Positions 17,627 to 25,230 of a DNA stretch of 64,000 nt are shown piece after piece. The DNA is from Gloeotrichia echinulata CP02. GTDB lineage: Bacteria > Cyanobacteriota > Cyanobacteriia > Cyanobacteriales > Nostocaceae. Position 1 is the first letter of the stretch. Each line of letters starts with the position of its first letter. The stretch spans positions 2,299,001 through 2,363,000 of the forward strand of contig CP051187.1 in the NCBI GenBank assembly GCA_038087035.1, given 5' to 3'. Position numbers and translations under genes: made by a program. Below the pieces are notes generated by a model, which worked only from the letters and a program-made list of their open reading frames with translations, did not search any database and was not told the origin of the DNA.

Positions 17627-19876
17627 ATGTCTACCAGTAAACTACTACTACTAAGATTTGCTAAACCCTATCCTGGCTGGATTATCTTGACGATAGTGTT
17701 GGGATTTTCTGGGGCTTTATTTAATGGGGTTGGCACAACTCTGATTGTGCCGGTGATTTTAAAAATCGTAGGACAACCAGTGGATTTGACGGGTGCGCCG
17801 CATATTCTCAAAGCAGTCATTTTTCCGTTTGATAATCTTCCAGCTAACTACCGCATAGTGGTGATGGCTGTGGCAATTATACTCACAATTTTTTTCAAAA
17901 ATTTAGCTAGCTACTCTAGCACCTTAGCTTCGAGTATTTTAACGCGAAAATTGACTGCTGACATCCGTGAATCTGGAGTCAATCTATTACTAGAGATTGA
18001 CATTGATTATTATTCTAAAATGAAAGTAGGCGATTTAATCAACCGCCTGGGAGGAGAAACTGCCCGTGCTGCTACTGCTATAGGTAGTGCAGTCAAGTTA
18101 GTTATTCTGGCGATTACAATTTTAGTTTTTGTTGGTTTGTTGCTATCAATTTCTTGGCAGTTAACAATTGCAACAACAATTTTGCTGTCTTGTTTGACGT
18201 TCATCAATCAGTATGCTATTTCCCGCGCCAGAGATTTTGGTAAACAACTGTCCGATTTCTCTACATCATATTCCATTACTGTCCTAGAAACACTCAGCGG
18301 GATTCGCTTAGTCAAAGCCACAGGAAATGAAGACAGAGAATATCAAAAAATTAGAAAGCTAATTCGTGATCGTGAGGTAGCAGATTTTAAAGCCCAGGTT
18401 CATTCAGAGGCAATTGGACCAATTAGTGAAGTAACGGGCATTACAACTTTAATGTTGATTGTCTTCTTAGCACGAACCTTTTTTGCAGTCCAGGTTAGCT
18501 CTTTATCCACAGTTATTCTGACATATATATTAGTGCTATTGCGACTACTGCCGTTTATTTCACAGTTCAATTCTCTTCGCAGTAACTATGCTAATGCATC
18601 TGCTAGCGTGGATATTATTTCTGAATTTTTAGAGGTAGATAATAAGCCTTTCATGGTCAAAGGTAAATTACCTTATAAAAAATTAGCACAGGGAGTGCAT
18701 TTCAATCAAATATCTTTTGCTTATCCAGGGAATGAAAAATTAGTACTGAAGGATGTAAATTTATATTTACCACGTGGGACGACTCTGGCTTTAGTAGGTG
18801 GTTCTGGCGCTGGTAAATCAACCTTAGCAGATCTCTTACCCAGATTTTATGATCCTATTGCCGGCTCAATTAACATTGATGGGACAGATTTACGTGAATT
18901 CGAGCTAAAATCCCTGCGAAAAGCAATGGGAATTGTGAGTCAAGATACGTTTCTCTTCAATGACTCGGTACGAAATAACATCGCTTATGGGAAACCAGAT
19001 GCTACAGAAGAGGAAGTTTTAACAGCAGCCAAACGAGCAAATGCTCATGAGTTTATCAGCAAATTACCGCAAGGAGTGGATACTTTAATTGGCGATCGCG
19101 GCGTCATGTTATCTGGTGGACAAAGACAAAGAATCGCCATCGCTCGCGCACTGCTACAAAATCCAGAAATTTTGATTCTCGATGAAGCTACCAGTGCTTT
19201 AGATACGGTTTCTGAACGTTTGGTACAAGCTGCAATTGATGACCTGAGTCGCGATCGCACCACCCTAGTCATTGCTCACCGACTTTCCACAGTCCAAAAA
19301 GCTGATCAAATTGCTGTATTAGAGCATGGATGTGTAGTAGAGGTAGGAACCCATGATGAACTTTTGAAAAAAGGTTCTTACTACTCACACCTATATTCTA
19401 TGCAATTTACCGAACGTGCTGAAGCTGCTAACAAACGCAATCTCAGCTTTATTCGCATCTCCTATGAACTGCGGACACGCCTTAACTCCATGATTGGTTT
19501 CTTGAGCCTATTAGTTGATAATACATTTGATAATTCCCAAGATAAATACGAATTAATTGAGGAAGCCTATATATCAGTCCTCAGAGTTTTGAATACTATT
19601 GATATTTTAGAAGACGTTATTAACCTACAGTTACGAACACAATTAGTGTCAGCCGCAGGAATCAATAGCACTGTAATTACCCAGTATCATAAGTTTACTC
19701 ACATGTCCTTGGAGTTCCGAAATCATCTCAATCCTATACTTGGCTCTCTCCGCTGCATAGCCGATGATTTTGTCGATCAGCCTCTCCATAAAAATGAATT
19801 CTTCAAGGAAGCTTTGAGTTCTGCAATTCAGCTACTTGAGGCTATCAAAATGTTTGAATTTACTGTGCGAAAATAG
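17627..19876 (+). CDS. ABC exporter with C-terminal degenerate HisKA-like tail
   Basis: A 749-residue half-transporter of the MsbA/HepA type. The N-terminal ~310 residues form a six-helix transmembrane domain. The nucleotide-binding domain (~350-590) has GGSGAGKS (Walker A), LSGGQRQR signature and ILILDEATSALD (Walker B). Residues ~602-749 are unusual: IRISYELRTRLNSMIGFLSL resembles a HisKA dimerisation domain but has Tyr613 where the phosphorylated His would be. A second, weaker copy follows (MSLEFRNHLNPILGSL, Leu695 at the His position). It likely flips a lipid-linked glycan or glycolipid, consistent with the neighbouring glycosyltransferases. Not typical of HepA, which lacks this tail. Confidence 0.85.
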   Translation: MSTSKLLLLRFAKPYPGWIILTIVLGFSGALFNGVGTTLIVPVILKIVGQPVDLTGAPHILKAVIFPFDNLPANYRIVVMAVAIILTIFFKNLASYSSTLASSILTRKLTADIRESGVNLLLEIDIDYYSKMKVGDLINRLGGETARAATAIGSAVKLVILAITILVFVGLLLSISWQLTIATTILLSCLTFINQYAISRARDFGKQLSDFSTSYSITVLETLSGIRLVKATGNEDREYQKIRKLIRDREVADFKAQVHSEAIGPISEVTGITTLMLIVFLARTFFAVQVSSLSTVILTYILVLLRLLPFISQFNSLRSNYANASASVDIISEFLEVDNKPFMVKGKLPYKKLAQGVHFNQISFAYPGNEKLVLKDVNLYLPRGTTLALVGGSGAGKSTLADLLPRFYDPIAGSINIDGTDLREFELKSLRKAMGIVSQDTFLFNDSVRNNIAYGKPDATEEEVLTAAKRANAHEFISKLPQGVDTLIGDRGVMLSGGQRQRIAIARALLQNPEILILDEATSALDTVSERLVQAAIDDLSRDRTTLVIAHRLSTVQKADQIAVLEHGCVVEVGTHDELLKKGSYYSHLYSMQFTERAEAANKRNLSFIRISYELRTRLNSMIGFLSLLVDNTFDNSQDKYELIEEAYISVLRVLNTIDILEDVINLQLRTQLVSAAGINSTVITQYHKFTHMSLEFRNHLNPILGSLRCIADDFVDQPLHKNEFFKEALSSAIQLLEAIKMFEFTVRK

Positions 19877-19967
19877 GTGGGCAAAATTAAATTTCACTGG
19901 TTTTGGTTGTCATTGGTAAGGGTTTCACGTTTATTTAAATTTTGTGAAATAAACAATAAGAAAGAAA

Positions 19968-20936
19968 ATGTCAAGAAAAATTATTGGTATGATTAGTAGC
20001 TATCCAGGTGTAGATCAAAGACCTGATTGGCTGTGGCAACAAACACCTCATCCCTTTGGTATCTGGGATAATATTCAAATTCGCTCTACAGAACCCAAGC
20101 CAGATTTTTTATTAATGTACAACTTCACGACTTTTCCACAAAATCCTGACAATCAACCGTGGTCGTGGAAAAAACCAATCAGACAAAAACGCTATCAAGC
20201 AGCAGAACAAATACTGCAAAATAAAATTCGAGGTGTTCCTAAAGAGCGGATAATTTTCCTATTACGAGAACCGCCTCTAGATGAAGTTGTAGAATCGAAT
20301 AAGAAGTCTTATCAACAGGCTAAAGATTACTGCGGCTATATTTCTGGTCCAGATGATTATGCACCAATACCAGATTATATGCCTGCTATTTGGTACTTAT
20401 CTAATTCATTTTCTGAGTTAGATAAAATGCCAGAACCAGAAAAAATTAGCAGCTGTAGTTGGGTAACATCTGGTGTTAGTCGTTCAGCTAACCATCTCAA
20501 ACGGTTAGGGTTTTTGCAGATGCTATGTAATAGTGAATTAAATATAGATATATATGGTCGTGACTTACCAACTTGGGCGAAAGGAGTTGGTCCTATTAGT
20601 AATAAATGGTATGTGATGGCTCCTTACTATTACAATCTGACTATCGAAAACTATGCTGATAATTCTTGGTATGTAACCGAGAAACTTTGGGATGCTTTAC
20701 TATCCTGGTGTTTACCAATTTATTATGGAGGACCAGCGGCTGATAAATTGTTACCCCCTGGTAGCTTTCTGAGATTACCAAGCTTGGATGAAAAAGGATT
20801 AGCTTACATTAGAGAAATTACAGCTACTACCGATGCTTGGTATGAGGCAAAAGAAGCGATCGCCGAAGCTAGACAAATTGTCCTGCACAAACTAAATTTA
20901 TTCAACTGGCTGTCTGAATTTGTTGCTAAATTTTAG
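19968..20936 (+). CDS. GT10-like alpha-1,3/4-fucosyltransferase family protein
   Basis: A 322-residue protein with a GT10 signature near its C-terminus: YYNLTIENYADNSWYVTEKL, followed by DALLSWCLPIYYGGP. This matches the (F/Y)xxxxENxxxxxYxTEK motif of fucosyltransferases, which bind GDP-fucose. It has no signal peptide or membrane anchor, suggesting a cytoplasmic or peripheral membrane enzyme. Location right after the ABC exporter supports a role in surface-polysaccharide assembly; GDP-fucose use is inferred from family. ATG 19968. Confidence 0.8.
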   Translation: MSRKIIGMISSYPGVDQRPDWLWQQTPHPFGIWDNIQIRSTEPKPDFLLMYNFTTFPQNPDNQPWSWKKPIRQKRYQAAEQILQNKIRGVPKERIIFLLREPPLDEVVESNKKSYQQAKDYCGYISGPDDYAPIPDYMPAIWYLSNSFSELDKMPEPEKISSCSWVTSGVSRSANHLKRLGFLQMLCNSELNIDIYGRDLPTWAKGVGPISNKWYVMAPYYYNLTIENYADNSWYVTEKLWDALLSWCLPIYYGGPAADKLLPPGSFLRLPSLDEKGLAYIREITATTDAWYEAKEAIAEARQIVLHKLNLFNWLSEFVAKF

Positions 20937-20939
20937 TTA

Positions 20940-21065
20940 TATAGCAATCCGGTTTGATTCCTCAAAAAATCTCCGTTTCGTTTTCAAAAATTACTGGAAT
21001 AAAAACCCGGATTTTTATAATTTAGAGCTTTCGTTTATCTGGTGAGACTCAAACCAGATTGCTAA
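20940..21065. mobile_element. IS630-type MITE (TAGCAATCCGGTTTGA ends)
   Basis: Inverted ends TAGCAATCCGGTTTGA and TCAAACCAGATTGCTA bracket ~125 bp without an ORF. A TA-rich boundary is consistent with a TA-targeting IS630/mariner-type parent. A half-copy phrase also occurs at ~9061-9075. Confidence 0.75.
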
Positions 21066-21109
21066 ATTTTTTGAAAAAATTCATAAATTAATATTTGCGG
21101 AGAAATTCG

Positions 21110-22363
21110 ATGAAAGAAATCCAAATTTCAGGGTTGGGTATCGGATGGGAAAAAATACTAAACATCAAAAATTTTCTTCGTCTGGTTAAAAATAAAATTA
21201 GGTGGCTATATAACCGTAAACTACCAGAACATACTGAGAATTTTTTGAGTATGGTACAGCATAGTATAGACACTAATGCACTTTATACAATGAATCAAGA
21301 CTTACCACTCCCTGTTAGTTTAGACGATATATTACTAACAGAGGAATTACCGCCAATTGTTCTACTGGCTTTTACCCGTCCTGATCTTCTCAAGCAAGTT
21401 CTTCCAGCTATAGCTGTACAAACGTTGCGCCCAAGGAAGATTCTGGCTTTTATCGACGGGGCACGCAATACAGATGATAAACTTTTGATTGCAGAATGCA
21501 TTGATTTATTAACAGAATTCTCGGAAACTATTCCTGTTGAAATTGTCAAGCGATCGCATAATCTAGGTTGTGATGTCAATGCAGTTTCGGCGCTAACTGA
21601 GGCTTTATCCCATTATCCTGCTGTCATCTACTTAGAAGACGACATTGTGCCAAATCCTTATTTTTACGATAGGATGTGTCGGCTTTTGGCAGCCTATCGT
21701 GACTTTCCTCAAGTATTTTCAGTCACAGCCTATGCCAATTTCCCCAGTGGGCTAAATCAATTGATATCATATGATTTTATGGTATCAAAACGAGTATTTG
21801 CCTTAGGTTTAGGAACCTGGAGGGATCGTTGGCAAAATTTAGATCTTGCTAACTACAAGCAGGGCTATAACCCTTTTGGTCATTTCTACAATATCCCTGC
21901 AACTATACAAACAAAATATACGATTGTTAATCAATTTTTCTTGGAAAAAGAAAAAAAGCAAGATTGGGTTATCACTCTCACTCTGGCATGTTTACACAAG
22001 GGATACGTACACATTACACCAATGGCATCCTTTGTCAATAACATCGGGTTCGGACATCCTCAGGCAAAAACATATAATCAAGGTGGCATACCCTCTTGGG
22101 CAAACGCACATAGTGATTCATCTGCCTGTCTCAACAAGTTACCAAATACTCTTGATCTGATAAATACCCTAGCGGCGCCGCTTAACGGAGTAGAACTCGC
22201 CAAACACTTAGAAAGTTGTCGGGGTTTATGGCTAAACCCATCTGATACATGGCATCTATTATGTAAGTATAGCGGTTGGCATAGTAAAATAGCCTTTTTA
22301 CAGTTATTTTTTGGTCGGATATTAATCCTTGCCAGACGCTTATATGCTCGAAAAGTAATTTGA
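21110..22363 (+). CDS. glycosyltransferase, GT2/GT13-like fold
   Basis: A 417-residue enzyme. After a ~80-residue N-terminal region it has PPIVLLAFTRPDLLKQVLPA, FIDGARNTDDKLL, and the donor-site phrase YPAVIYLEDDIVPNPYFYDR, whose EDD is the GT-A metal-binding acid cluster of GNT-I-like enzymes. The C-terminus (~380-417) is hydrophobic plus basic, possibly a membrane-association helix. Closest recognised group: GT2/GT13-type glycosyltransferases; donor not inferable. Start ATG 21110 (TTG 21095 would add 5 residues). Confidence 0.75.
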   Translation: MKEIQISGLGIGWEKILNIKNFLRLVKNKIRWLYNRKLPEHTENFLSMVQHSIDTNALYTMNQDLPLPVSLDDILLTEELPPIVLLAFTRPDLLKQVLPAIAVQTLRPRKILAFIDGARNTDDKLLIAECIDLLTEFSETIPVEIVKRSHNLGCDVNAVSALTEALSHYPAVIYLEDDIVPNPYFYDRMCRLLAAYRDFPQVFSVTAYANFPSGLNQLISYDFMVSKRVFALGLGTWRDRWQNLDLANYKQGYNPFGHFYNIPATIQTKYTIVNQFFLEKEKKQDWVITLTLACLHKGYVHITPMASFVNNIGFGHPQAKTYNQGGIPSWANAHSDSSACLNKLPNTLDLINTLAAPLNGVELAKHLESCRGLWLNPSDTWHLLCKYSGWHSKIAFLQLFFGRILILARRLYARKVI

Positions 22364-22485
22364 GAGGATGTCGAAGCTATACAAACAAAGTCCAGAAAAA
22401 TAAAAACAAGAACTTCAAATTGTTGAGGGTTGACCGCTGACTGTTAACGGTCAACTGTCAATAACCCTCAATATAATAACTAAGG

Positions 22486-22854
22486 CTAAGAATCTAAATC
22501 TAGAGATTGCATTCCTTCGCGTTTGGCAAAATCCAACATACTTCCTAACTGTACCCAAACTAGTAAGCAAGTAAGCAGACTAAGTGGTAAACCAACTCCT
22601 AAAGCTAGTAAGGGTGGAAAACCAAATATTTCTAAACCACAACAGACAAATAAACAAATCCCGGTAGTGATGCCTACAAATGGGACAGATAATTGTGTTA
22701 AAAACGAACGAGACTGCGGCTTTTCTGTCTTATTAGGTTGCCATTTTTGCACAATTAATTTCAGAGTGCCTGTTAATGCTACACCAGAAGTTAAAGATGT
22801 CAGCAATCCCACAAATAGTAAAAAATATGGCGGTTCTAAAGGGTAATAGTACAT
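22486..22854 (-). CDS. small membrane protein, unknown
   Basis: A 122-residue protein with three to four hydrophobic segments (residues ~10-30, ~55-75, ~78-105) and a hydrophilic C-terminal tail (REGMQSLDLD). It fits a small conserved cyanobacterial integral membrane protein. Function not recognised. It shares strand with the UbiB-like kinase upstream, which starts 57 bp away. Confidence 0.65.
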   Translation of the reverse strand: MYYYPLEPPYFLLFVGLLTSLTSGVALTGTLKLIVQKWQPNKTEKPQSRSFLTQLSVPFVGITTGICLFVCCGLEIFGFPPLLALGVGLPLSLLTCLLVWVQLGSMLDFAKREGMQSLDLDS

Positions 22855-22910
22855 GAAAAATCCTGGTTGATATTAAAAGGTAGAATGCACAAGCCAAAAA
22901 TTGTGTATTT

Positions 22911-24689
22911 TTACTTCTCACCCTGTGGCTGGTTGCCACCAAAAGGGATAAAAGATGTAGATTTGGGAATAATTGCGGCCACGCCTTCTCTGGATAACTC
23001 TGTTAATAATCCGAAGGCGACATTTAACAACCGATTCGGTGGTAAGTCATCTTTAACCAGATTCCACAGGCTTTGAACTTCTGCGGTGTGGAGCCGGTCA
23101 TCTTCGGTCAGCGCAAGTACCAACTGTCTGCGGAGGAATTTCCCCTCTTCAGACAGCAGAAATTGCAACCCCATTTGTGCTGTGGGTAATACATCAAAGC
23201 TACCATCAGTGCGGGCGATCGCAATTAAATTCTCTAACCTCTGCCACTGGAATTTACCATTTTTGAATAGCACATTCAGCAATCTTCGCCGTAATGGGGG
23301 TGATTCTCCCATCAGCAACCGCCGTGCTATATATGGATAACCTACCTCAACAATTTTAAAATTGGGGTTGAGGCTCAGGGCAATACCTTCTTGTGTCACC
23401 AGGGAACGAATAATCAAAGCAAATTTGGCCGGGACTCGGAATGGATATTCATACATCAATTCCGAGAAATCATCGGTAATGGTTTTGAAGTTAAAATCCC
23501 CTACATTTTTGCCAATCGCGTTTCCCAGCACCGCCTCTAATGCGGGTATAATCGGGCAAATATTCGTGTCTGGAGTCAAAAATCCCAATTTCACAAAGTC
23601 TGTAGCTAAGTCGCCATAGTCTTTGTTCACCAAATCTACTAACGCATCTACCAGGGTTTCTTTAGTCGTTTTCTCCAACTGATCCATCATCCCAAAGTCT
23701 ATGTAAGCCATGCGACCATCGGGCATAGCAAACAAATTACCAGGATGGGGGTCAGCATGGAAGAAACCGTGTTCTAACAGCTGTTGTAAACCTGAAGTCA
23801 CACCAATTTTGATGATTTCCTCTGGGTCTAAACCTGCTTCGCGGATACTTTTGATATCTGTCAGCTTAAAGCCATTAATCCATTCGAGAGTCAAAACCCG
23901 GCTATTGGTATAACGCCAATAAATACTGGGAATTTTGACCTTAGGGTCGTTGCGGAAATTATGAGCAAATTGTTCCGCATTGCGACCTTCATTGATATAA
24001 TCAATTTCTTCAAATAATTTGGTACCAAACTCGTCCACAATCAAGGTGAGGTCGTGACCGAGATTTAGCGGTAACCACGGGGAAAGCCAAGTCGCCCCCC
24101 AACGCATCAAATACAAGTCCTGTGTGAGTACGGGGCGTAAGTTGGGGCGTTGTACCTTCACGGCTACTTCTTCACCACTTAGCAACCGACCACGGTAAAC
24201 TTGACCTAAACTCGCCGCCGCAACTGGCGTTGGTGACAACTCGCTAAATATGTCCTCAACTGGGCGACTTAGTTCGGCTTCGATAATCTGGTAGGCTAGG
24301 GCATTATCAAAAGGTGGTAACTGGTCTTGCAGCTTGATCAGCTCTTCTAGAAAATCTTTGCGGATCAGATCGGGTCTGGTCGATAGGGCCTGACCAACTT
24401 TAATAAAAGTAGGACCTAGGCGAGTGAGCAGTTCTCGTAACTGGGAGGCGCGTTTTCCCTTATTCTGCTCAACTAGATTTTGCCATTCATCCCACTTAAG
24501 ACTGAGAATAAATCCAGCAAAAGACCAGATAATTCTCAGCAATCGCCCCCAGGTACGCCAGGGGCGGTAACGATAGTAACGAGCGATTTCGTCTGCATTG
24601 TAGCGCCTTAGCTGTGCAGATTGATACTGACCCACGCCTTTATTTGCCTCTTCAACTGGGAAACTTACACTTTTTTTCTTGATTTCCAA
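22911..24689 (-). CDS. ABC1/UbiB-family atypical kinase
   Basis: A 592-residue ABC1/UbiB protein. Motifs: FIKVGQALSTRPDLI (KxGQ), AAASLGQVYRGRL (Ala-rich loop replacing the P-loop), VAVKVQRP (catalytic lysine), HADPHPGN and YIDFGMMDQ (metal-binding DFG-like). C-terminal ~90 residues include PLRRRLLNVLF and a final amphipathic region. In cyanobacteria these ATPase/kinases are associated with prenylquinone (plastoquinone) or tocopherol metabolism at the thylakoid membrane; substrate is unproven. Length normal for the cyanobacterial group. Gene order with the small membrane protein suggests an operon. Confidence 0.9.
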   Translation of the reverse strand: MEIKKKSVSFPVEEANKGVGQYQSAQLRRYNADEIARYYRYRPWRTWGRLLRIIWSFAGFILSLKWDEWQNLVEQNKGKRASQLRELLTRLGPTFIKVGQALSTRPDLIRKDFLEELIKLQDQLPPFDNALAYQIIEAELSRPVEDIFSELSPTPVAAASLGQVYRGRLLSGEEVAVKVQRPNLRPVLTQDLYLMRWGATWLSPWLPLNLGHDLTLIVDEFGTKLFEEIDYINEGRNAEQFAHNFRNDPKVKIPSIYWRYTNSRVLTLEWINGFKLTDIKSIREAGLDPEEIIKIGVTSGLQQLLEHGFFHADPHPGNLFAMPDGRMAYIDFGMMDQLEKTTKETLVDALVDLVNKDYGDLATDFVKLGFLTPDTNICPIIPALEAVLGNAIGKNVGDFNFKTITDDFSELMYEYPFRVPAKFALIIRSLVTQEGIALSLNPNFKIVEVGYPYIARRLLMGESPPLRRRLLNVLFKNGKFQWQRLENLIAIARTDGSFDVLPTAQMGLQFLLSEEGKFLRRQLVLALTEDDRLHTAEVQSLWNLVKDDLPPNRLLNVAFGLLTELSREGVAAIIPKSTSFIPFGGNQPQGEK

Positions 24690-24876
24690 ACCCGCAAGCT
24701 AGTTACAGGTGGTGGATATGCGTAGTTTTTATAAAAAAACATTTATATGTCACCCCATTCTGGGTAGTCTTCGCGGCGATATTAGCCTACCGTACTGCCC
24801 AGACTTTTCTATCTTTTCCTTAATTATACTTTATAAAACTACAACTTATCTTTCTTTCTCTCGCAGGTTTTGAGGG

Positions 24877-25222
24877 GATTGGGGACACTTCGACAAGCTC
24901 AGTGCATCGCTGGGGATTGGGGACACTTCGGCAAGCTCAGTGCATCGCTGGGGATTGGGGATTGGGGATTGGGGATTGGGGACTGGGGGGATAAGTAATG
25001 AGTAATGAGTAATGAGTAATGAGTAATGAGTAATGACCAATGACCAATGACCAATGACCAATGACCAATGACCAATGACCAATGACCAATGACAAATGAC
25101 CAATGACAAATGACAAATGACAAATGACAAATGACAAATGACCAATGACCAATGACCAATGACAAATGACCAATGACCAATGACCAATGACCAATGACCA
25201 ATGACAAATGACCAATGACAAT
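24877..25222. repeat. large STRR array downstream of the M1 aminopeptidase
   Basis: About 345 bp of heptamer arrays: (GGGGATT) near 24950-24975, (GTAATGA) near 25000-25033, and (CCAATGA/CAAATGA) to 25222. A ~70-bp unit ending TCAGTGCATCGCTGGGGA is duplicated at the left edge. Apparent reading frames through this array (VIGHWSL...) are repeat translations, not genes. Confidence 0.92.
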
Positions 25223-25230
25223 CCCCAGAC

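Noticed and set aside
24846..25221. Minus-strand ORFs of the type VIGHWSLVIGHW
   Set aside because: Pure translation of heptamer repeats, present in all three frames.
24877..25222. Possible CRISPR array in the heptamer repeats
   Set aside because: Period is seven bases and there are no spacers.
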